Positions 1 through 7,274 of a DNA stretch of 39,822 nt are shown piece by piece; the first letter of the stretch is position 1; each line of letters begins with the position of its first letter. The stretch is taken from contig JBBRNH010000051.1 in NCBI GenBank assembly GCA_038230415.1, forward strand, positions 1-39,822, written 5' to 3'. A program made the translations under genes and the position numbers. The DNA is from JBBRNH01 sp038230415 (GTDB lineage Bacteria; Bacteroidota; Bacteroidia; Cytophagales; Spirosomataceae). Under the pieces are notes generated by a model. The model was given only the letters and a program-made list of their open reading frames with translations. It was not told the DNA's origin and made no database searches.

Positions 1-701
1 GCACCGCGTTTGGTGGTGATAACCAATACGCCGTTCGAGGCATCGGAGCCGTAGAGGGCTGCCGCGCTGGGGCCTTTCAGCACCGTCAGATTGTCAATGT
101 CATTCGGGTTAATAGCACTCAGAAAACTGTTGTCGGTGATAACCCCGTCTACCACCAGCAATGCCTGATTGTTGCCCAAGAACGAGCGGTTGCCCCGCAG
201 CACGATACGGACGTTGTTGCCCACGCCGTTGTTGACGGTGTTGATCTGCAACCCCGATACCTTACCCGTTAGCCCAACGGCCACGTTGATAGGAGAAGCC
301 TGATTAATGACCTGGGTGGTCACTTTTGCTACTGAACCCCCAATTTCGCGGGAGTTGCGCTGGATACCGAAGGCCGTTACCACCACTTCGTTCAGCACCG
401 AAGCGTCGCTTTGCAGCACGAGATTTACCGTTGAGCGGGTGCCAACGGTCACGTCCTGCGCCTTGAAACCCACAAACGAGAACGTAAGCGCGGCATTGGC
501 CGGCACACCCGTGAGCCGGTAATTACCCTGCGCGTCGGTGGTGGTGCCGCGTACCGTGCCTTTGATTAGCACGCTCACGCCGGGCAACGACGAGCCATCG
601 TCGGAGGAGGTTACGCGGCCCGAAACCGCCTGTTCCTGCGCCCAGGCGGGCAGGCAAAACAGGCAGACGAGCAGGCAACCGAACAGGAAGAAGTTTTTCA
701 T
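1..701 (-). CDS. SusC/RagA-type TonB-linked outer-membrane protein, N-terminal part
   Basis: The minus-strand frame is open from an ATG at 701 to the window edge (about 233 codons). It starts with a signal peptide (MKNFFLFGCLLVCLFCLPAW, cleavage near AQ). Next comes a carboxypeptidase-regulatory-like beta-sandwich at about residues 25-105 (SGRVTSSDDGSSLPGVSVLI, GTTTDAQGNYRLTGVP, FVGFKAQDV). The hallmark SusC hinge follows (SVLNEVVVTAFGIQR), then the start of the TonB plug domain (GLTGKVSGLQI, VLRGNRSF, ALLVVDGV, and LKGPSAAALYGSDASNGVLV near the cut). Members of the family are about 1,000 residues and import glycans or peptides through the outer membrane with a SusD lipoprotein, so roughly three quarters of the gene lies left of the window. 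The substrate cannot be told from this part. Family assignment is certain; the partner gene is not visible. Confidence 0.95.
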   Translation of the reverse strand, partial: MKNFFLFGCLLVCLFCLPAWAQEQAVSGRVTSSDDGSSLPGVSVLIKGTVRGTTTDAQGNYRLTGVPANAALTFSFVGFKAQDVTVGTRSTVNLVLQSDASVLNEVVVTAFGIQRNSREIGGSVAKVTTQVINQASPINVAVGLTGKVSGLQINTVNNGVGNNVRIVLRGNRSFLGNNQALLVVDGVITDNSFLSAINPNDIDNLTVLKGPSAAALYGSDASNGVLVITTKRG

Positions 702-742
702 GTAAACAGATGTTTGTTTGGATTAAGAACTGTGACTGCTGG

Positions 743-774
743 TAAAAATAAGTTTTTTTGACAGATACGCCAAA
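743..774 (-). promoter_or_regulatory. Possible Bacteroidota promoter of the SusC-like gene
   Basis: On the minus strand TTTG (774-771) is followed after 20 bases by TATTTTTA (750-743). This matches the Bacteroidota pattern TTTG-N19-21-TAnnTTTG at all but the last base of the -7 box. It lies about 42 bases before the ATG. Pattern match only. Confidence 0.35.
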
Positions 775-888
775 CTCACTACCGGAGATTTTGCAATCTT
801 GTGGAGTGGCCTGGCATGAATCGGTCGGGTTTCGCGGTTACGGGCGGGTTTTGTACATTCGGGCTTTCACCGGATAAAAACCCCATTC

Positions 889-3477
889 ATGCTTAAACGT
901 TTCCTACTGCTGGCGGCCCTACTGCTGCCGCTATTTTCCACCGCGCAAACCGCCTATTTTTTCCCCGGAAAAACCTTCAACCCGGCTATTCAGTCACCGG
1001 AGCAGTTTCTGGGCTATCCCATCGGCTCGCACCACACCCGCTACGACCGGATGCTGGCCTACCTCCGCTACCTCGACGGGGTCTCTGACCGGATGACCAT
1101 CAGTGGCATCGGCGAGACCAACGAACACCGCGAGCAGATTCTGATTCGGTTCACCAGCCCGGCCAATACCGCCCGCGTCGAAGCCATCCGGCAGGAACAC
1201 CTCACCCTCGCCGACCCCGCCAAACCACTGCCCGACGTGAGTAAAATGCCCGTTGTGGTGCAACTCTGGTTCAACATTCACGGCCCGGAGCCGTCGGGTG
1301 GCGAAACCAGTTTGCTGGCGGCTTATTACCTCGCGGCCTGCGACACCGACGAGGTAAAACAGGTTCTCGATCAGGCCATTGTGCATATCGAACCCGTGCT
1401 GAACCCCGATGGCCGCGACCGGGCCGCCCACTGGTTCAATATGCACAAAGGCAGCCCCTTAGTGACCGATCCCAACGACCGCGAACACAACGAAGTCTGG
1501 CCCGGTGGCCGGTTTAATCACTACTGGTTTGACCTCAACCGCGACTTAGTGTCTGCCACCCAGAAAGAAACCCTGAACCGGCTGGCTTACGTCCGGCAGT
1601 GGAACCCCAACATCGCCAACGATATTCACGAGATGGGAACGGGCAGCACGTTTTTCTTCGAGCCGGGCAAGCGCAACGCCGAAAACGCCAACCTATCGCC
1701 CTATTTTCACCGCGACCTGCACGACAAATTCGCCGGGCATTTCGAGAAAGCGATGAACGAAATTGGGTCACTGTATTACACCAAAGAATCGTTCGACTGG
1801 CTCTATCCCGGCTACACCCAGAGCTACACCGAGTTGCAGGGCGGCATCGGGCTGCTGTTTGAACAGGCCAGCAGCCGGGGCCACGCGCAGGAGAGTCAGA
1901 ACGGAACACTGCCGTTTGCCTTCACCATTCGCAACCAGATAACGGGCGTGATGGCAACCCTGCGTGGGGCCGTTGCCGAGCGTGAAACGATGCTCCGCTA
2001 CCAGCGCGATTTTTATAAACAAGCCGTTGATGCCGCCCAAAAAAGCCCCGTGAAAGCCTGGGTGCTGGGCGGTGCCGACGACTGGCGGATGCGGAAACTG
2101 GCCCAAACCCTGACCCTGCACCAGATTGAAGCCTACCAACTCGGCGAGACCACGACCGTTGACGGGCAATCGTTCGAGAAAAACCGCGCTATCGTCGTGC
2201 CGACCGCCCAGCCGCAATACCGGCTGTTACAGGCTATGTTTGACCGGAGCAACAACAGCAATTTTCAGGACAGCGTGTTTTATGATGCCTCGGCCTGGAA
2301 CCTCGCCCTTGCCTACGGCCTGATGCCCGCCGAAGCCAAAACGCCCCTCAGCCGGGGCGTGCGACTAACGGCAGAAACCGTGACCCCTGCCCCACCCGCC
2401 GACGCACCAAAAACCAACTACGCTTATTTGCTGGATTACGCTGATTTCTACGCCACCAGAGCATTGTACCAGCTTTTAGACGCGGGCCTGATCGTGAAAA
2501 CCAGTTTTAAACCGTTCAGCATTAACACCAGCGCGGGGCTGAAAAAATTTGGCTACGGCGCGTTACTCATCCCGCTGCAACTCCAGAAACTCCCCGCCGA
2601 TTCGATTCACGCCATCGTCAACCGCATCGGGCGGCAGGCCGGGGTGCCGTTCGTGAGTGTGCAATCTGGCCTGAGCCGCGACGGGGTTGATTTGGGCAGC
2701 AATGCCTTCCAGCGCGTCGAAAAACCCCGTGCGCTGATGGTGGTGGGCGCGGGCGTGGTGCCAACGGAAGCGGGCGAGGTCTGGCACCTCCTCGACCAAC
2801 ACGTCGGGATGCCGATTACGAAGGTTGAGGTGGGGACGTTTCCACGTATCAGTCTGGCCCCCTACACCACCATTGTACTGGTATCGGGACAGTACGCGCC
2901 CGACAAAGTCCTCGGCGCGAAACTGAAACAGTGGGTGGCCGGGGGCGGTACACTCGTCACCTTCAAGGGCGCAACGGAATGGGCCATCCGCAACGACGTG
3001 GTCAAAGAAAAACTGCTGTCCGTGTCTAAACCCGATTCTATCGCCCTGGCGAAACGGCCCCGGATTAATTTCGAGGACGCGCTTTATACCGAGGGCGCAC
3101 GAAACACGGGCGGCTCTATTTTCGAGACTGACCTCGACATCACGCACCCGCTTGGCTTCGGCATCACGAGTCGCAAACTCCCGATTTATCGCAACAGCAA
3201 CACGCTCTTAGAACTGCCCGCCAGCCCGTTTATGACCCCGATGGCGCATACGGCCAAACCGTTACTCGATGGGTACGTGCATCCGGCAACGCTCAAACGG
3301 ATTGCCGGGTCGGGCGCGGTGGTGGTCAGTGGCGAGGGCGCGGGCCGGTCGGTGTTGTTCACGTTTGACCCGGTTTTCCGGGCCACGTGGTTCGGCACTG
3401 AGAAGCTGTTTTTGAACGCGCTGTTTTTTGGCCCGAACATGACCACGCCGGGCATAAACCTCGGCGCAGACGAGTGA
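889..3477 (+). CDS. Secreted M14-family zinc carboxypeptidase
   Basis: An 862-residue exported protein with a signal peptide (MLKRFLLLAALLLPLFSTAQ). The M14 catalytic domain spans about residues 40-370. The first zinc-ligand pair is in FNIHGPEPSGG (H131, E134), the third ligand is in NDIHEMG (H247), and FDLNRD (N217, R218) supplies the substrate carboxylate-binding Asn-Arg. NPDGRDR lies at 172-178, and GLLFEQ (E325) is the expected catalytic glutamate. The remaining ~490 residues form a long C-terminal region common in Bacteroidota members, with Rossmann-like stretches (ALMVVGAGVV, TTIVLVSGQYAPD) resembling glutamine-amidotransferase-like domains. All catalytic residues are present, so it should cleave peptides or peptidoglycan-derived peptides in the periplasm or outside. 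A weak promoter-like TACATTCG lies at 854-861. It faces away from the SusC-like gene and is followed by a strong hairpin. Confidence 0.93.
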   Translation: MLKRFLLLAALLLPLFSTAQTAYFFPGKTFNPAIQSPEQFLGYPIGSHHTRYDRMLAYLRYLDGVSDRMTISGIGETNEHREQILIRFTSPANTARVEAIRQEHLTLADPAKPLPDVSKMPVVVQLWFNIHGPEPSGGETSLLAAYYLAACDTDEVKQVLDQAIVHIEPVLNPDGRDRAAHWFNMHKGSPLVTDPNDREHNEVWPGGRFNHYWFDLNRDLVSATQKETLNRLAYVRQWNPNIANDIHEMGTGSTFFFEPGKRNAENANLSPYFHRDLHDKFAGHFEKAMNEIGSLYYTKESFDWLYPGYTQSYTELQGGIGLLFEQASSRGHAQESQNGTLPFAFTIRNQITGVMATLRGAVAERETMLRYQRDFYKQAVDAAQKSPVKAWVLGGADDWRMRKLAQTLTLHQIEAYQLGETTTVDGQSFEKNRAIVVPTAQPQYRLLQAMFDRSNNSNFQDSVFYDASAWNLALAYGLMPAEAKTPLSRGVRLTAETVTPAPPADAPKTNYAYLLDYADFYATRALYQLLDAGLIVKTSFKPFSINTSAGLKKFGYGALLIPLQLQKLPADSIHAIVNRIGRQAGVPFVSVQSGLSRDGVDLGSNAFQRVEKPRALMVVGAGVVPTEAGEVWHLLDQHVGMPITKVEVGTFPRISLAPYTTIVLVSGQYAPDKVLGAKLKQWVAGGGTLVTFKGATEWAIRNDVVKEKLLSVSKPDSIALAKRPRINFEDALYTEGARNTGGSIFETDLDITHPLGFGITSRKLPIYRNSNTLLELPASPFMTPMAHTAKPLLDGYVHPATLKRIAGSGAVVVSGEGAGRSVLFTFDPVFRATWFGTEKLFLNALFFGPNMTTPGINLGADE

Positions 3478-3484
3478 TTTTCTG

Positions 3485-3530
3485 GGCTGGTTTCTCCGGT
3501 ATGTGAAGACATAGACCGGAGAAACCAGCC
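3485..3530 (+). terminator. Perfect 16-bp hairpin after the M14 gene
   Basis: GGCTGGTTTCTCCGGT at 3485-3500 is perfectly repeated in inverted form at 3515-3530, with a 14-base loop. It begins 8 bases after the M14 stop codon. No T-run follows directly, so termination is inferred from position and stem strength. The next gene's -7 box starts 11 bases after the stem. Confidence 0.6.
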
Positions 3531-3540
3531 TAAATCTATT

Positions 3541-3548
3541 TATCTTTG
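3541..3548 (+). promoter_or_regulatory. -7 promoter box of the DUF433/DUF5615 pair
   Basis: TATCTTTG is an exact match to the Bacteroidota -7 consensus TAnnTTTG, 20 bases before the ATG of the DUF433 gene. I saw no convincing TTG -33 element at the usual distance. Confidence 0.5.
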
Positions 3549-3568
3549 AGAAACTAACAACCCATCTG

Positions 3569-3808
3569 ATGAACACAATTAACTGGCGTGATTATATCCA
3601 GACAAATCCGGCCATTATGTTGGGTAAGCCAGTCATCAAAAACACCCGTATTCCGGTTGATCTGATTGTTGAAAAATTAGCGTTCGGCGAGTCGGTTGAG
3701 GAAATTTTGCTGGACTACCCGCGCATCAGCCGGGAGTCTATTCAGGCCTGTTTGCACTATGCGACGTACTCATTACGGAACGAGGTATATCATGAATTGG
3801 TAGCCTGA
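3569..3808 (+). CDS. DUF433 family antitoxin
   Basis: A 79-residue protein with the full DUF433 signature: a short N-terminal strand (NWRDYIQTNPAIMLGKPVIK), the conserved NTRIPVDLIVEKLAFGES segment, and the helix-turn-helix-like VEEILLDYPRISRESIQACL. DUF433 proteins are VapB-like antitoxins with a winged-helix-like fold that usually accompany a DUF5615 PIN-like toxin, which is what follows here. The stop codon (3806-3808) overlaps the presumed first codon of the toxin gene, so the two are translationally coupled. As in other pairs, the antitoxin probably neutralises the toxin and represses its own promoter; this is known for related systems and not shown by the sequence. Confidence 0.9.
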   Translation: MNTINWRDYIQTNPAIMLGKPVIKNTRIPVDLIVEKLAFGESVEEILLDYPRISRESIQACLHYATYSLRNEVYHELVA

Positions 3809-4155
3809 TTATTCTGGCCGACGAAAATGTGGAGAATCGAATTGTCGTTCTGCTTCGGAACGAAAGCTATGCCGTTCGCTACATTGCCGAATTTGCCAGT
3901 GGCACCACCGACGAGAACGTTCTCGCTGAAGCCGTTGACGCTGCCGAGTTATTGCTTACTGCCGACAAAGATTTTGGTGAACTGCATTTTCACCAGGGAT
4001 TAGCCCATCAGGGCGTATTGCTGTATCGCTTGCCAAAACTGACAACAGCCGAGAAGGGCGAACTTATCCTGAGAACCTTGCGAACATACGAAACAGAATT
4101 GACTGGCTCATTCAGCGTGTTAGCCCCAACCAAGATTCGTATCCGAAAACGGTAG
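3805..4155 (+). CDS. DUF5615 PIN-like toxin, non-ATG start
   Basis: The product is a PIN-like nuclease (about 116 residues). The family normally begins with a strand ending in the acidic ADEN motif; here the frame reads IILADENVENRIVVLLRN. The only in-frame codons before it, back to a stop at 3793-3795, are ATT, GGT, AGC and CTG, so the family-like start coincides with CTG at 3805, overlapping the antitoxin stop as CTGA. A GTG at 3829 is the first standard start, but using it would remove the ADEN acidic residues needed for activity. Further PIN-like elements are the acidic TADKDFGEL segment and the C-terminal KGELILRTLRTYETEL helix. Either the toxin uses a rare CTG start, or an ATGA overlap has mutated and toxin output is weakened. 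Family assignment is firm; the start is uncertain. Confidence 0.85.
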   Translation: MIILADENVENRIVVLLRNESYAVRYIAEFASGTTDENVLAEAVDAAELLLTADKDFGELHFHQGLAHQGVLLYRLPKLTTAEKGELILRTLRTYETELTGSFSVLAPTKIRIRKR

Positions 4156-4228
4156 AAACGGCTAAAAACAAACCGGGAAACCACAATTCCGCCCATCTCA
4201 GTCACGACGCACGGGTAATCACCAGCAT

Positions 4229-5704
4229 TCACCGTTCTAACTTAAAGCCCGCGTCCACTGTTGGGCGGGCGGGTTGGTTGGCAACGGCCCAGCCCGTCAG
4301 ATACATCCAGCGCGTCATGTTTGTCAGTTTGCCATAGTCAATCCGCGCCGGCTCGTCTTTGGCGGTGTGATAATCGGGGTGCAGCAGCGACGTGAAGCAG
4401 ATGGCCGGGATATTGAGCCGGGCGTAGGGCAGGTGGTCGGAGCGGAAATACCAGCCTTCGGGGTGGTCAGGTTTGTCCCAGAGCGTGTCTAACTTAAACT
4501 TCGCCGATGCCTGATTTGCCGCCATCGCCGTGCCAACCAGCCCGGCAGAATTTCGATGGGGCGGCACACTGCCCAGCAAAGCCGCCGAATCGGGGGCGTT
4601 GCGGCCCATCATCTCGCCGTTTAGTACGGCCACAATGCGGTCGCGGGGAACGGTTGGGTTGCTGGCAAAATACCGCGAACCGAGCAGCCCGCGTTCTTCG
4701 GCCCCGTGAAACACAATCAGGGCCGAGCGTTTGCCGGGTTTCTGCACAAAGGCCCGCCCGATGGCTAAGGCAGCCGCGCAACCCGTCGCGTTGTCGTCGG
4801 CCCCGTTAAAAATCGAATCCCCGGCAATAAACGGTCTCCGCAAACCATCGTGATCCTGGTGAGTACTGAACAACACATACTCGTTTTTCAGGACGGGATC
4901 GGTTCCCGGCACCTTCGCCACGATGTTTACCGACGGATAATCAAAACTCTCGACGTTCACGATGTTGGTAAACTGCTGGCCGGGCTGTTTCACCCAGTCA
5001 ATGGCCCGCATCGGTAGCCAAACCGTTGGCACCTGGGCATACACGCGGGTGTTGGGGCCACCGGGCAGGTCATACCGGCCCGCATCATAAGCCCCGCTCC
5101 AGCGACCAAAGATTTCCTGCGCCGGGCCGTCCGACACGAACAACACCGCCACCGCGCCCGCCTTGACGAGTTCGGCAGACCGCCGTTGCATGGAGCCGGT
5201 CAGAAAACGGCGGTAGCTGAGTTCGGGCGGGCCGGCTCCCGAAAACTGAATCGCTACGGCTTTGCCCTTCACGTCCACTTTTGCCAGTTCATCCGCCGAA
5301 CCTGTGCCGACAAACACCAACGGCGCATCAACCGAGGCAATGGCCGGGGCCAGCACAACGGCATCTTCGCCGTAGTTCAGCGTCCGGGTGCCGATGCTCA
5401 GGCGACTGGTTTCGGAGATACGGGTGCGCTGGAGGTGAAAAAACTGAAAATACGTGCCATCGTCGCCCGCCGGTAGCAGGCCACTGGCGCGGAGTTGTTC
5501 GGCGATAAAGACTGAAGCCCGCAGTTCGTCGAGCGTGCCGGCGCGTCGGCCCCGGAAATGGTCGTCAGCCAGCGAAAACAAATCGCGCTTGATGTCAGCT
5601 TCACGAATAGCCGCCACGTTGCTGGCCGGTGCCGGGCCGGGTTTAGGCTGGGCATTGGCAACGGCGATGGTCAGGAACATCGCGAGGGGTAGGAATTGGT
5701 TCAT
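4229..5704 (-). CDS. Secreted M28-family metallopeptidase with PA domain
   Basis: A 491-residue exported zinc aminopeptidase. A signal peptide (MNQFLPLAMFLTIAVANAQ) is followed by a helical lead (DIKRDLFSLADDHFRGRRAG), a protease-associated domain insert at about residues 110-250 (APLVFVGTG, VDVKGKAVAIQFSG) and the M28 catalytic domain. The metal ligands can be followed in order: STHQDHDG (H282/H285 region), FNGADDNATG, the catalytic pair in FHGAEERGLLGSRYF, LNGEMMGRN (Glu where many members have Asp), and the final histidine in LHPDYHTAKDE. It should remove N-terminal residues from peptides in the periplasm or outside. Its ATG overlaps the stop of the upstream M24 gene (ATGA), so both are made from one transcript as a peptide-degrading pair. 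Confidence 0.93.
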   Translation of the reverse strand: MNQFLPLAMFLTIAVANAQPKPGPAPASNVAAIREADIKRDLFSLADDHFRGRRAGTLDELRASVFIAEQLRASGLLPAGDDGTYFQFFHLQRTRISETSRLSIGTRTLNYGEDAVVLAPAIASVDAPLVFVGTGSADELAKVDVKGKAVAIQFSGAGPPELSYRRFLTGSMQRRSAELVKAGAVAVLFVSDGPAQEIFGRWSGAYDAGRYDLPGGPNTRVYAQVPTVWLPMRAIDWVKQPGQQFTNIVNVESFDYPSVNIVAKVPGTDPVLKNEYVLFSTHQDHDGLRRPFIAGDSIFNGADDNATGCAAALAIGRAFVQKPGKRSALIVFHGAEERGLLGSRYFASNPTVPRDRIVAVLNGEMMGRNAPDSAALLGSVPPHRNSAGLVGTAMAANQASAKFKLDTLWDKPDHPEGWYFRSDHLPYARLNIPAICFTSLLHPDYHTAKDEPARIDYGKLTNMTRWMYLTGWAVANQPARPTVDAGFKLER

Positions 5705-7131
5705 CGTTTGGCTGGTTTTTTGAAATCGCTTTTTTCACGCATCAGTTTCTCGATGTCAACCGCCGTGCGCGGGGCGGTGAGGGACAGCACCTCGTGGCCG
5801 GTTTCGGTAATCAGCACGTCGTCTTCGATCCGAACGCCGATGTTCCACCACTTGGGGTCGCAGGGCGAATTGGCCGGAATATAAATCCCCGGTTCCACCG
5901 TTGTCACAAAATTGGGCAGCATCGTGGGGCCTTGCCGGGGGTTGGCCGGGTTGCGAAAAATCATGGCATCATGCACATCTAAGCCGAGACTGTGGGCCGT
6001 GCCGTGCATAAAATACCGGCGCGTGGTCAACGAATCGGTAGCGATACCGAGTTTTATCAGCCCGTCTTTCACCACCTGAAAAGCCGCCCGATGCACCTGC
6101 TGATACGGTTTGTTGGGCTGGCAGGCAGCAAACCCGGCCTCCTGCGCGGCCAGCACGAGGTCATAAATCAGGCGTTGTTCGGGCAAAAACGTGCCATTGA
6201 CGGGCATCGTCCGGGTGATGTCGGCGGTGTAGCCATGATATTCGGCCCCGCAGTCGGCCAGAAACAGGTCGCCGTTTTTGAGCGTCCGGCGGTTGGTGAT
6301 GTAGTGCAGGATACAACTGTTTTCGGCCCCGCCCGCAATGGAGCCGTAGCCAACGTATTCGGAGCCGTTTTGCTTGAACACGTATTCCATCACCGATTGA
6401 CCCTGATACTCCGTCACATCGGGTTCCAGAAACTTCATCACTTCGCGGTGGCCTTCGGTAGTAATGTCAATCGCCTTGCGGAGCAGCACCATTTCTTCGG
6501 GCAGTTTCTGCTGCCGGAGTTGCGCGAATAGCTGGTAAAATTTACCGCCCGACACAGTGCGGCCCTGGATTTTGGTGGTAAACTGCCCAATCAAATCATA
6601 GAGTTCGGTGCTGTCTCGCGGGTTTCCATTCACGGCTCCTTCGGGCAGGACGCATAGCACACTATCGAACCGGGCAAAATCGAGCGGAAACTTGTTAAAA
6701 TCCTTGCCGAGGTTTGCATTTTGGAGTTTCAAATCCCGTTCAGCACCTTCTTTTCCCAACCGCCGACCCGTCCAGACCTCCATGCGGGCATCCCGGTTTT
6801 GGGCGAAGAAAAATTCGGTGCCGCGCTGTGTCCCTGCCGTTACCTCGTCTTTGGTCAAAACCAGCAGCGCATTGGGTTCGCCATAGCCCGTGAGGTAGTA
6901 AAAATTGGGGTTCTGGGCGTACTGGAAATCGGTGTCGTTATTGCGGTTGCGTTCGGGGTTGGCAAACACCACGAGGGCCGTGTTGGGCGGCATGATGGCC
7001 CGCAGAGCCGCCCGTCGTCCGGCATGAAATTCGGACGTGAGTTTATCAGTATCGTACAGAGTCGGGTTGACCTGGGCGAAGGCTGATGCCGTGAGCAATA
7101 GAAAAAACAGGATTAAGTATCTGACTTTCAT
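5701..7131 (-). CDS. Secreted aminopeptidase P-like (Xaa-Pro) M24B metallopeptidase
   Basis: A 476-residue exported peptidase (signal peptide MKVRYLILFFLLLTASAFAQ). An aminopeptidase-P N-terminal domain spans about 30-200 (AGRRAALRAIMPPNTALVVF, NFYYLTGYGEPNALLVL) and is followed by the pita-bread catalytic domain. Metal ligands are recognisable: LFLADCGAEYHGYTADITRT (D293 and the second Asp eleven residues later), MHGTAHSLGLDVHD (H380), TVEPGIYI and GVRIEDDVLIT for the two glutamates. The enzyme releases an N-terminal residue preceding proline, complementing the coupled M28 aminopeptidase downstream, whose start overlaps this stop by four bases. Most aminopeptidase P enzymes are cytosolic; exported versions are usual in Bacteroidota. 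All key residues are present. Confidence 0.94.
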   Translation of the reverse strand: MKVRYLILFFLLLTASAFAQVNPTLYDTDKLTSEFHAGRRAALRAIMPPNTALVVFANPERNRNNDTDFQYAQNPNFYYLTGYGEPNALLVLTKDEVTAGTQRGTEFFFAQNRDARMEVWTGRRLGKEGAERDLKLQNANLGKDFNKFPLDFARFDSVLCVLPEGAVNGNPRDSTELYDLIGQFTTKIQGRTVSGGKFYQLFAQLRQQKLPEEMVLLRKAIDITTEGHREVMKFLEPDVTEYQGQSVMEYVFKQNGSEYVGYGSIAGGAENSCILHYITNRRTLKNGDLFLADCGAEYHGYTADITRTMPVNGTFLPEQRLIYDLVLAAQEAGFAACQPNKPYQQVHRAAFQVVKDGLIKLGIATDSLTTRRYFMHGTAHSLGLDVHDAMIFRNPANPRQGPTMLPNFVTTVEPGIYIPANSPCDPKWWNIGVRIEDDVLITETGHEVLSLTAPRTAVDIEKLMREKSDFKKPAKR

Positions 7132-7177
7132 CTAATTAAGGGTTTACAATTTAATTTTTGATGCGCGTTTGATTGCC

Positions 7178-7254
7178 TTTTTGTCATGCTGACGATAGGA
7201 AGCATCTTGCCGTTACTGCCTGTAAGATGCTTCCTATCGTCAGCATGACAAAAA
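7178..7254. repeat. 31-bp perfect inverted repeat (palindromic intergenic element)
   Basis: The arm at 7178-7208 (beginning TTTTTGTCATGCTGACGA) recurs perfectly inverted at 7224-7254, around a 15-base loop. A fragment of the same motif (GTCAGCAT) recurs at 7258-7265. The element lies between the S12 hydrolase stop and the M24 gene start, both on the minus strand, so it can only terminate readthrough from the S12 gene. Flanking T/A runs on both sides suit an intrinsic terminator on either strand. Arm perfection and sequence suggest a dispersed REP- or MITE-like family; I see no second full copy in the window. Confidence 0.9.
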
Positions 7255-7274
7255 ACGTCAGCATAACACAAGAG

